A DNA stretch of 64,000 nucleotides from Tumebacillus sp. BK434 (lineage in GTDB: Bacteria > Bacillota > Bacilli > Tumebacillales > Tumebacillaceae): positions 1 through 64,000 of the forward strand of contig NZ_SLXS01000002.1 of assembly GCF_004340785.1 (NCBI RefSeq), in the 5' to 3' direction. The notes under the pieces were generated by a model. That model did not search any database. It had not been told where the DNA came from and saw only the letters and a program-made list of their open reading frames with translations. Position numbers and translations under genes: made by a program. Below, one piece after another: positions 1 through 6,721 of the stretch (its first letter is position 1; each line of letters starts with the position of its first letter).

Positions 1-7
1 TAAATTA

Positions 8-46
8 AGCGAGCGCTCCCCCGTTGAGTACCGGAAAGCGCTCGCT
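8..46. terminator. Inverted repeat at window edge, possible terminator of the upstream gene
   Basis: Perfect 10-bp arms (8-17 and 37-46, AGCGAGCGCT and its complement) enclose a 19-nt loop. There is no clear T run after either arm, so the terminator role is only a guess. The gene it would serve lies outside the window. Confidence 0.4.
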
Positions 47-138
47 GCATAATACGTGTCCTTTATTACTGTCTACTTGACGGGGCTACGACCATGGCGA
101 CTGCGAAGTCTTTTTCCTGCTTCCTTCATTGCGCTAAA

Positions 139-150
139 GAGTGGTATAAT
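139..150 (+). promoter_or_regulatory. Extended -10 promoter of the ATP-grasp gene
   Basis: TGGTATAAT at 142-150 is a consensus extended -10 (TGnTATAAT). It lies 30 bases before the ATG at 181, with a GGGGA ribosome site between them. No good -35 is visible, as is usual for extended -10 promoters. Confidence 0.55.
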
Positions 151-180
151 GATCGAAAAACTTGGAAAAAGGGGATTCGC

Positions 181-1122
181 ATGGCGAAAATTTATGTGAT
201 CCATGAAAATAGCGAGTGGACCGTCCACTTGACCAAACGTTTGGAAGAGCTGGGGCTGCCCTATGAAGAGTGGCACCTCGACGAAGGCTTGGTCGATCTG
301 TCGGCCGAACCGCCGCAAGGGGTGTTTTATTCGCGGATGAGCGCGTCGTCGCACACGCGCGGCCACCGCTATGCGCCGGAGTTTACCTCGGGCGTGCTGA
401 CCTGGCTGGAACAGCATGGCCGCACCGTCTTCAACGGCACCCGCGCCCTGCAGCTGGAAGTCAGCAAAGTCGCCCAATACATGGCGCTGAACGCACACGG
501 CGTCCGCACTCCGAAGACGGTCGCGGCGGTCGGCACGCAGCACATCCTCGCAGCGGCGAAGAAGTTCGAAGGCCAGCCGTTCATCACCAAGCACAACCGC
601 GCCGGCAAAGGGCTCGGCGTTCAGCTGTTCCACACAGTGGGAGCGCTCGAACAGTACCTTCACTCGCCGGACTTCGAAGTGCCGGTCGACGGCATCACGC
701 TGATTCAAGAGTACATCCAGGCGCCCGAGCCGTTCATCACCCGCTGCGAATTCGTCGGCGGCAAATTCCTCTACGCGGTGCAGGTCGATACTTCGGAAGG
801 CTTTGAGCTCTGCCCGGCGGACGCGTGCCAGATCGGCGACCTGTTCTGCCCGGTCGGCGAAGAGGTGCCGTCCAAGCCGAAGTTCCAACTGCTCGAGGAC
901 TTCCACGACCCGATCCTCGAAAAATACGCGGCGGTGCTCGCCGCCAACGGCATCAACGTCGCCGGCATCGAGTTCATCCGCAACCGCGACGGCGAGATCT
1001 TCACCTACGACATCAACACCAACACCAACTACAACTCCGACGCGGAAGCAACGGCCGGCATCTTCGGGATGAAGGCGGTCGCCGAGTTCCTCGGCGCGGA
1101 ATTGAAAAAATTGGGCAACTAA
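181..1122 (+). CDS. ATP-grasp domain protein, RimK-like
   Basis: This 313-residue protein is a probable ATP-dependent carboxylate-amine ligase of the RimK/ATP-grasp type; the substrate is unknown. The N-terminal ~90 residues look like a pre-ATP-grasp domain. The centre carries the ATP-binding Lys region (FITKHNRAGKGLG), and the C-terminal part has the acidic Mg-binding strand and Asn-rich end (EIFTYDINTNTNYNSDAE) typical of RimK-like ligases. The reading frame is open from 94, but ATG 181 is preferred because AAAAAGGGG lies just before it and the extended -10 promoter would fall inside the longer version. It stands alone, between its own promoter and terminator. The fold is secure; the reaction is not. 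Confidence 0.85.
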   Translation: MAKIYVIHENSEWTVHLTKRLEELGLPYEEWHLDEGLVDLSAEPPQGVFYSRMSASSHTRGHRYAPEFTSGVLTWLEQHGRTVFNGTRALQLEVSKVAQYMALNAHGVRTPKTVAAVGTQHILAAAKKFEGQPFITKHNRAGKGLGVQLFHTVGALEQYLHSPDFEVPVDGITLIQEYIQAPEPFITRCEFVGGKFLYAVQVDTSEGFELCPADACQIGDLFCPVGEEVPSKPKFQLLEDFHDPILEKYAAVLAANGINVAGIEFIRNRDGEIFTYDINTNTNYNSDAEATAGIFGMKAVAEFLGAELKKLGN

Positions 1123-1127
1123 GGCCG

Positions 1128-1158
1128 AGCCGGTGCATACAGCACCGGCTTTTTGTTT
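1128..1158 (+). terminator. Intrinsic terminator
   Basis: Perfect 9-bp arms (1128-1136 and 1142-1150) with a 5-nt loop are followed by TTTTGTTTTAT. It ends the ATP-grasp gene. Confidence 0.9.
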
Positions 1159-1199
1159 TATAATAGATTGTAACAAAGTAAACGAGAAAGGGTGGTCAT

Positions 1200-2414
1200 G
1201 TGCGGAGCGGAACATTTGTGAAACGGATGGCAACCGCAGTGCTCGGTGTGGGGTGTCTGCTGCTATCGATGAACATTTCAGTGGCTGAGAATAATCTGAA
1301 TCTTAAAAAATCAGGCGCAGCGACGAGCGTCAAATCGTATTGGCAATCCCCGCTCTCGTTCAGCGGGGGGCAGTTCGACGGCACGAAAGTCAGCGCTGCG
1401 GCGCTGCAAGTGGACCGTGCGAAGCTGTATGCCGGGTTCGATTCGCTGGGCCGTTACAACGGCGGGGCGTATTACTACGGCAGCTACACGACCGACGTGA
1501 TCCCGGTCGCGTTTACCGAAGCGATCCCCTCCTGGCAGGCCAACACGCCGCCGGGCACATGGACGGAGATCGAGCTGTCCGCACAGGTCGGTGGTGTGTG
1601 GACGAAATGGTACACGCTTGGCGCGTGGCTGGAAGGTGACCAGCCGTTCGCGCGCCACTCGATCGTCGGACAGAGCGACGCGCACGGCTATGTGGCGACC
1701 GACACGCTGATCCTCAGCAAATCGGCGACGGCGGTGAAAGCACGCGTCAACCTCTACACCAACGACCCGGCCCAAACGCCGTCCTTGCGTCAGTTCGGCA
1801 TCACGTTCTCAAACGGCATCGACAAGCCGGGCAAGGTGCCGGGCAACGGCTTGACCAGCGCGCTCGACGTGCCGAAGCGCTCGCAGATGGTCTTCCCGGA
1901 CGGCGGTGAAGTCTGGTGCTCGCCGACCTCGACGTCGATGGTCATGGCCTACTGGGCGAACGTCACCGGCAACAGCGCGTGGGACATCCCGGTGCCGACC
2001 GTCGTCCAAGGCGTCTGGGACTCCCGCTATGACGGGGCGGGCAACTGGCCGTTCAACACGGCGTATGCGTCGAGCCTTGGATTGGACGGCAAAGTGGTGC
2101 GCTTGAGCTCGCTCGCCGAAGTCCAGCAGTGGACGGCGGCAGGCGTCCCGGTCATCGCCTCGATCGCCTACAAAAAAGGCGCGCTCGACAACTCGCCGAT
2201 CCCGAGCACCGACGGGCACCTGCTCGTCATCCGCGGCTTCGACGCGGCCGGCAACGTCCTGACCAACGACCCGGCCGCAGCAAGCGACGCAGGCGTGACG
2301 ATCACCTATGACCGCCTGCAATTCGAAAAAGCATGGCTGAACAACTCCAACGGCACCACCTACCTGATCTACCCGCCAGGCTGGACCACTCCGGCCGGCA
2401 ACGGGCATTGGTAG
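1200..2414 (+). CDS. Secreted C39-family cysteine peptidase
   Basis: A 404-residue exported protein. The N-terminal ~30 residues form a signal peptide (basic VKRM, hydrophobic core, cut near SVA-E). A beta-rich region follows, then from about residue 225 a papain-like C39_2 domain. The likely nucleophile Cys240 lies in EVWCSPTSTSM, His340 in DGHLLVIRGFD and Asp357 in LTNDPAA. The protein probably cleaves peptides outside the cell or in the wall; the substrate is unknown. GTG 1200 sits 4 nt after AAAGGGTGG; GTG 1218 (MKRMATAV) would also give a good signal peptide but is far from a ribosome site. A decayed copy of the last ~50 codons and the following 40 bases reappears at 3876-4070. Confidence 0.85.
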   Translation: MRSGTFVKRMATAVLGVGCLLLSMNISVAENNLNLKKSGAATSVKSYWQSPLSFSGGQFDGTKVSAAALQVDRAKLYAGFDSLGRYNGGAYYYGSYTTDVIPVAFTEAIPSWQANTPPGTWTEIELSAQVGGVWTKWYTLGAWLEGDQPFARHSIVGQSDAHGYVATDTLILSKSATAVKARVNLYTNDPAQTPSLRQFGITFSNGIDKPGKVPGNGLTSALDVPKRSQMVFPDGGEVWCSPTSTSMVMAYWANVTGNSAWDIPVPTVVQGVWDSRYDGAGNWPFNTAYASSLGLDGKVVRLSSLAEVQQWTAAGVPVIASIAYKKGALDNSPIPSTDGHLLVIRGFDAAGNVLTNDPAAASDAGVTITYDRLQFEKAWLNNSNGTTYLIYPPGWTTPAGNGHW

Positions 2415-2433
2415 GAGACAGAGAAGCAGAAAA

Positions 2434-2472
2434 AACGGCTTGGCTCCGCAAGGGGTCAGGCCGTTATGTTTC
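2434..2472 (+). terminator. Possible weak terminator after the C39 peptidase
   Basis: ACGGC...GCCGT arms (2435-2439 and 2460-2464) enclose a smaller CTTG/CAAG hairpin and are followed by TATGTTTCT. The stem is short, so this is tentative. A shorter, broken version of the same sequence is found at 4049-4078. Confidence 0.35.
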
Positions 2473-2614
2473 TAAATAAAATGGGAATTCTTCCATTATC
2501 AAATTCTGTTGCAAGTCGAAGACTTATATATGATATATTTAACTGGAATGCAACAAAGATGGAATTGAAAACTCCTACTACGTACGACCAAATTTATAGA
2601 AAGGTGTTGTTTGT

Positions 2615-3337
2615 ATGACCTCAACAAAAGAAGAATATTCTAAAAATGGCCTTTATACACCTGAAAGAGAAATGCTTCATAACAAAATAATGGAAAAGTT
2701 AATAGTTGGTCCAAGTGAGCAAAATCCCGTAATAACTTTGATGTTAGGTGGTGGTTCTGCATCTGGTAAGAGCTCAGTTAGAAAGAAGATAGTGTCAGAC
2801 ATGCAGATTTTGGGGATTAATCACATAACCATTATTGATGCGGACGATATCAAAGAGGATATTCCTGATTACAAAGTTATTAAAAATCTCGACCCAGAAG
2901 ATGCTGCTAGGTACGTTCATGATGAGAGCAGCGATATTAGCGAAAAACTGATTAATCGTTGTATACAAGAAAAAAGAAGCTTCTTGTATGATGGCACAAT
3001 GAAAAATCTCAGTAAGTATTCGCAGTTGCTTGAGAGGTTGAAAGCAGCGGGCTATACTACCAACGTTTTTGTGATCGATGTTCCAATTGAAATTGCGATA
3101 AAACGTGCCGAAGATAGATTTATAATTTCTGGAAGAAAGGTACCCAGAGATGTGATTATTGAGAGCCATATTGGTGTCTCGCAGACATTTTTTAAGCTAA
3201 GGGAAGAATTCGATCAGTATGTTTTATACGACAACTCCGGGACTAAACCAGAAATAATTGCCAAAAAAATTAAAGGTGACGAAAGTATTTTAGATCTGCA
3301 CAAGGTAAAAGAGTTTAGACAAAAAGGCCTAGTATAA
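2615..3337 (+). CDS. Zeta-toxin-like P-loop kinase
   Basis: A 240-residue protein related to zeta toxin/UDP-GlcNAc kinase-type P-loop kinases. Walker A is GGGSASGKSS (residues 45-54). The acidic IDADDIKED segment (74-82) matches the zeta substrate-side Asp region. A lid-like stretch RAEDRFIISGRKVPRD follows near residues 170-185. Known zeta toxins phosphorylate peptidoglycan precursors and are neutralised by an epsilon antitoxin; no epsilon-like gene lies upstream. Two tiny paralogous genes follow downstream instead. ATG 2615 is preceded by AAAGGTG. The gene is AT-rich, unlike its neighbours, which fits transfer. It could also be a non-toxic zeta-family kinase; toxicity is inferred, not shown. 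Confidence 0.8.
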   Translation: MTSTKEEYSKNGLYTPEREMLHNKIMEKLIVGPSEQNPVITLMLGGGSASGKSSVRKKIVSDMQILGINHITIIDADDIKEDIPDYKVIKNLDPEDAARYVHDESSDISEKLINRCIQEKRSFLYDGTMKNLSKYSQLLERLKAAGYTTNVFVIDVPIEIAIKRAEDRFIISGRKVPRDVIIESHIGVSQTFFKLREEFDQYVLYDNSGTKPEIIAKKIKGDESILDLHKVKEFRQKGLV

Positions 3338-3394
3338 AAACGAAAAAAAAAAATAAAAATGGAACGGAGGTGAAAAAGCTCGGAGGTGTTCTTT

Positions 3395-3532
3395 TTGGAT
3401 AAGAAACAGGAGGAAGATGTTTTCAAACAGCTGATTGAACGATTTGAGGCGACGAAATCAGATTACTTCGAGCATCTTATCTCTGAGAACAAAAAGAAGC
3501 TCGAAGGGGCTGACCAGACCGAGGATGAGTAA
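3395..3532 (+). CDS. Small charged helical protein A, paralog of the next gene
   Basis: A 45-residue product starts at TTG 3395, 8 nt after CGGAGG (3381-3386). It is rich in Glu and Lys and predicted to be helical. The core FKQLIERFEATKSDYFEHLI... aligns without gaps over about 30 residues with the next small protein (FEKLIQNFEETKEDFFQKLI...), so the two arose by duplication. No family was recognised. Its position straight after the zeta-like kinase allows an antitoxin-like or accessory role, but nothing in the sequence proves it. Confidence 0.65.
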   Translation: MDKKQEEDVFKQLIERFEATKSDYFEHLISENKKKLEGADQTEDE

Positions 3533-3558
3533 CACCTTCCCAAAGTTACCTCTTGTGT

Positions 3559-3580
3559 GGTATAATATCGTCAGGAGGCG
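3559..3580 (+). promoter_or_regulatory. Extended -10 promoter and ribosome site of small protein B
   Basis: TGGTATAAT (3558-3566) is an extended -10 box, followed 6 bases later by the CAGGAGGCG ribosome site (3572-3580). The second mini-protein may therefore be transcribed independently of the kinase. Confidence 0.6.
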
Positions 3581-3587
3581 ATGACAA

Positions 3588-3731
3588 ATGGATTTTGAGA
3601 AACTTATTCAGAACTTCGAGGAAACCAAAGAGGACTTTTTTCAAAAGCTAATCGCCGACAACAAACGTAAGCTTGCAATTGCTGAATTTTACGAGTCACA
3701 GCGTCAGTTGGCTGCTACTAATTCAAAATAA
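3588..3731 (+). CDS. Small charged helical protein B, paralog of the previous gene
   Basis: A 47-residue product starting at ATG 3588, with CAGGAGG 8 nt upstream and its own extended -10 promoter. Residues 3-33 match the core of protein A (shared LI..FE.TK.D.F..LI..NK.KL pattern). The C-terminal tail differs (Gln/Ser/Ala-rich). No known family was recognised. The stop codon runs into a 50-bp palindrome that should end transcription. Function is unknown; pairing with a zeta-like kinase makes it a candidate partner or regulator. Confidence 0.65.
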   Translation: MDFEKLIQNFEETKEDFFQKLIADNKRKLAIAEFYESQRQLAATNSK

Positions 3732-3779
3732 TATCATAAAAAGCATTATCCGTATACGGATAATGCTTTTTATGATATT
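3730..3779. terminator. 50-bp perfect palindrome, probably a bidirectional terminator
   Basis: Every base from 3730 to 3754 pairs with 3779 back to 3755, with no loop and no mismatch. The centre is GTATAC and each arm contains a run of A then T (AAAAAGC/GCTTTTT). It can act as an intrinsic terminator on either strand. Its length and perfection are unusual next to the other terminators here and suggest recent origin or selection. Confidence 0.8.
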
Positions 3780-3849
3780 TGTTTTTGTAGTCTAATGTGT
3801 ATATGACCGAATAACTTCGTACAACACGGTTATACTCAGTATCGACGCT

Positions 3850-4070
3850 TGCCTTTTTGTCACCTTCGGATAATGTGAACAACACCGCGCTAACCAACGA
3901 GTCGGTCGCAGCGTTTGACGAAGGAGGAGAAACTGTCCGTAGATTGAAAGATATGACCGAACAACTCGAACGGCACTGCGTAGTTGACTAATCCGGCTGG
4001 ATCGAGAACCCCGGTTTCAATGGGCACGGGCAGGAGATAGAGCACCAGAAAAAACGGCTAAGGGGTCAGG
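3850..4070 (+). pseudogene. Decayed copy of the C39 peptidase 3' end
   Basis: One frame (GTG 3876 to TAA 3990) reads NTALTNESVAAFDEGG-ETV..., which lines up with the intact enzyme's NVLTNDPAAASDAGVTITY. After the stop, the same frame continues SGW...NGHG against PGW...NGHW. At the DNA level, CGAACAACTCGAACGGCACT matches GAACAACTCCAACGGCACC. The 40 bases after the gene (GGAGATAGAGCACCAGAAAAAACGGCT) match 2413-2440 almost exactly. It is a remnant of a tandem or duplicated C39 gene. The N-terminal ~350 codons are absent. Confidence 0.65.
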
Positions 4071-4094
4071 CATTTTTTGGTGGTGAGGCGAAAG

Positions 4095-4463
4095 AAGGCT
4101 GCCTGTGCTGCAGAGTTACAAGCAGTTTTTGACTTCGCGTAACGTGTTGAACTGGGCGTAGTTCTGGGGTTGGGCTCGTCGCGTGCGAACATCGTGGAAT
4201 CGCTGGCCATAGACATTCTCTGGCCGCCGGTGGCGAAGGTGGTCAATACGGCCAGGCCCCCCGGCGCTGAAACCGGACCATTTTAGGTGACGGTGGTCGA
4301 CTGTTTGCTCGACTCAATAGTCTTCTACTTGCTCATCCGCTACATGGACTGCGGCGGGGCAGGACTGCTCAGCACCGAGCTCCAGCAGGAGTGCCCGTCC
4401 TGCACGATGTAAATCTCCATCCGCGCCAAGCGCTATCCGTACTGTAAGAAAGAAATACTGTAA
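4095..4463 (+). pseudogene. mscL: Decayed mscL with zinc-ribbon tail
   Basis: A single frame, interrupted by three stop codons (4140, 4284, 4404), still reads as a large-conductance mechanosensitive channel. Recognisable parts are FDFA-stop, then ELGVVLGLG..NIVESLAIDILWPPVAKV (compare [27 protein letters not shown] in the intact MscL at 34882-35325). Next comes the second helix VVDCLLDSIVFYLLIRYM, then a CPSC...YPYCKKEI tail equal to the CPFC...CSHC zinc ribbon of the intact gene. The middle periplasmic loop is shortened. It cannot encode a working channel. It shows that the zinc-ribbon tail predates the decay. Confidence 0.75.
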
Positions 4464-4489
4464 CAATTCCAACAAAGAATTTATTGGAC

Positions 4490-4530
4490 ACACAAACAGA
4501 TGCCTGCATAATACAGGCGTCTTTTTGTGT
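4490..4530. terminator. Bidirectional terminator
   Basis: ACACAAA...TTTGTGT outer arms surround AGATGCCTG/CAGGCGTCT, followed by TTTTTGTGT on the plus strand. It separates the mscL pseudogene from the converging nuclease-like gene. Confidence 0.75.
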
Positions 4531-4535
4531 AGTTA

Positions 4536-6494
4536 CTACACATTTGCCTTTTTGTAGTCTGCGACTTCAACAAATATTTGTGGGGAGGCTGATTCCAATG
4601 TGATTACTCGATCCTCAACATAGACGTTCTCAAGGGCATCTTGAATTGGAAAAGGGAATCGTAAAAAACCAGTGATATTTGAGAGGAATTCAGCTGAGTT
4701 CTCATAATATTTTATTAGCTCCACTTGTGTTCTGGTTGTTTGACTTTCTGATATCGCAACCTTTATCTTCTTGTATTCACCAGAACCAATATAGGATTCT
4801 AATAGAAATAAATCAATAATAGGGATATTATTAATTGTTATTCCGCTAAAAATGGAAAAATTTGTTATAACTATCGGGAATACTTCCTTATTTTTGATTT
4901 CTCCTAATTCATCTATAAAACACTTCTGGTTTTCAACAATAAATTTAGCCTTTCTTGTTGCTTGGTCTGCTCCTGCTCGCAATCTTTTCAGTGAATTATG
5001 ATAATCTCGTGGCTCCATAGGATATTTTATGTTTTTAAGCTCACAGACGATTATTAAACCTTCTAAGGATATTATCATGTCAATTTCTTCATACTTACCA
5101 ATCTCGTTGTAAAACTTATCTCTAGAAGGTATTGTAAAATGAATTTTTCTCTTGTTTAAATGTTGTCTGGTGATGTTTTTTACAAACCTTTCAAATAGAA
5201 TACCTCTTGCCTCAATACCGTATCCTCCAACTTCTAACCATTCGTCTATTAGATATAAGAAGTTTGGGGCTGCGATACTCGGCATACACACATAGTATAT
5301 GTCCCTATACTTAATGAGCGGTGTTCTCCATAAGTTAATTCTTGAGTCACTACTTCCTGTTGCTCCAACAAGTGATAGAAATGCCTTGATATCTTTGTCA
5401 GAGTAGAATGTAGTTTTGGTAAAGAATTTGATCAAATCATTCTCTCTGATCTTGAATGCTAACTGCTTCAGGTGGAGTGATTTGGTGTCTAACTCTAACT
5501 CGTTAATACCAGTAACCAATTCAACCAGTAGTGAAAGTAGTACTAATAAATCACTTATAGTGAGGTTGTTTAACTTCTGTAGTTTGATGTCCTTAAAGTG
5601 AGGGTAGTATGCAGCGATAGAAGATTGTCCTTCTTTCATGTAATCATTTATCTTAAGATCACTTTTCGAGGTAGAGAGACGATATGAAATTGTCCCTTTT
5701 GTGTTAACGGAAGTGTTAATTAGGGCAACAGGCTTTTTCTTTGCCATAAAGCTATCTCTAAGCAATGTCGTACGAGAACGAATAGATATTGAACCAGTGC
5801 CTTTAAGCAACTCTTCTAATATTACTAAGTAACTAATAATATTTTGTTGTTGTCTAAACACCCCTACTTGCCTTTTGAGCGGATACTGTTTGTCCTTGTA
5901 CCTAATACTAAGAAGGTTCTCCTTAATTTCAACATAGCCATCTTCCCAAAGTGCTTCATCATAGGCATTCTTAACATTGTAGTAAATATTTGCGATTGCA
6001 TAAGTTCTCGAAACATCTAGTCTTATTTCAGATTCCTGGAAATTCAAACTCATATCTCCGTTGTTAAAGAACCGCAGATAATTAACAATAATATTGAAGG
6101 TTTCTACAGCTGTTTCAAACGATCCAAGAATATTCATTTCACCAAAATGACTAATAGGTGAAGAAATGCGCATACACGATAGTTCCTGCAGATTGTACTC
6201 ATTGGGAGCTAGCTCAACTATGGACTTTTTTAGATTCAAATAATCACTATTTACCGCACCTAAAAAGCATTTGAACATATACTCATTCGATTTGTTATAC
6301 TTTTTAACAAACTCGCCCAGTTTTGCGTACATATCCCTGTAATACATATTAAATATAGGAGTTGAAAGTGCTATTGAAGATTCTTGGTCTTCGGAGTCCA
6401 ACAATCTAGTAAGTTCCGAGAAGTCAAAAGAATCGTTGAATGGATTGAATTTTGGATTTCCTTGCAGAAGCTTCCGTATATTTTTTTTATTCAT
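4536..6494 (-). CDS. Large PD-(D/E)XK nuclease-like protein of unknown role
   Basis: A 652-residue protein, intact and AT-rich. The C-terminal third holds a PD-(D/E)XK core: Glu471-Asp472 in YEEIDMII, then Glu485-x-Lys487 in CELKN, with a following helix containing Gln511 (AGADQATRKAKF). This spacing is typical of restriction-endonuclease-fold enzymes that cut DNA or RNA. The first ~400 residues match nothing I recognise. It has no signal peptide or membrane segment. The start ATG follows GGAGG by 6 nt. It stands alone between an mscL pseudogene and a nitrilase pseudogene. A defence or mobile-element role is an inference from the fold, composition and surroundings; a partner gene is not visible. 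Confidence 0.75.
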   Translation of the reverse strand: MNKKNIRKLLQGNPKFNPFNDSFDFSELTRLLDSEDQESSIALSTPIFNMYYRDMYAKLGEFVKKYNKSNEYMFKCFLGAVNSDYLNLKKSIVELAPNEYNLQELSCMRISSPISHFGEMNILGSFETAVETFNIIVNYLRFFNNGDMSLNFQESEIRLDVSRTYAIANIYYNVKNAYDEALWEDGYVEIKENLLSIRYKDKQYPLKRQVGVFRQQQNIISYLVILEELLKGTGSISIRSRTTLLRDSFMAKKKPVALINTSVNTKGTISYRLSTSKSDLKINDYMKEGQSSIAAYYPHFKDIKLQKLNNLTISDLLVLLSLLVELVTGINELELDTKSLHLKQLAFKIRENDLIKFFTKTTFYSDKDIKAFLSLVGATGSSDSRINLWRTPLIKYRDIYYVCMPSIAAPNFLYLIDEWLEVGGYGIEARGILFERFVKNITRQHLNKRKIHFTIPSRDKFYNEIGKYEEIDMIISLEGLIIVCELKNIKYPMEPRDYHNSLKRLRAGADQATRKAKFIVENQKCFIDELGEIKNKEVFPIVITNFSIFSGITINNIPIIDLFLLESYIGSGEYKKIKVAISESQTTRTQVELIKYYENSAEFLSNITGFLRFPFPIQDALENVYVEDRVITLESASPQIFVEVADYKKANV

Positions 6495-6721
6495 GTATAT
6501 CCTCCGTATGTTAATTGTCTTGTATATATCCGTAAAAGTTAATATAACTGCAATTCAAACTGAGTTGGATGGTCAGAGAAAAATCTGTACAACCAATTAT
6601 ATCATCAAAATTATGTTCGAGAGTTTCAGTGGATAAAGTAATACCTTTTCGAAAATATCGTGGTACACTATTGCCAAATGGTACAGGGTTAAGGAATAAA
6701 TTACTAAATAGAGTAATTGTA
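6495..6721. other. AT-rich upstream region of the nuclease-like gene and island edge
   Basis: This AT-rich stretch holds the ribosome site and presumably the promoter of the minus-strand nuclease-like gene (GGAGG just before its ATG; TATAAT-like hexamers on the minus strand). The AT-rich composition stops exactly where the nitrilase remnant begins (ATG 6722). That ATG has no ribosome site, as if the insertion had removed it. Confidence 0.5.

Larger units (their letters stand above)
2470..3840. other. AT-rich island carrying the zeta-like kinase module
   Basis: Base composition and codon use change abruptly from the GC-rich flanks to A/T-ending codons (AAA, ATT, TTA), then change back. The left edge follows the C39 peptidase and its downstream 50 bases; the right edge meets a degenerate copy of that same sequence (3876-4070). 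No transposase or integrase gene is seen. This suggests an acquired module placed in, or beside, a duplicated C39 locus; the mechanism is inferred. Confidence 0.7.

Noticed and set aside
73-1233. 386-codon open frame on the minus strand opposite the ATP-grasp gene
   Set aside because: It is antisense to a clear ATP-grasp gene in GC-rich DNA; its translation is Arg/Asp/Val-rich with no motif. Many similar long antisense frames across the window were dropped for the same reason.
4058-4246. 62-residue minus-strand open frame
   Set aside because: It is antisense to the decayed C39 and mscL remnants and has no ribosome site.
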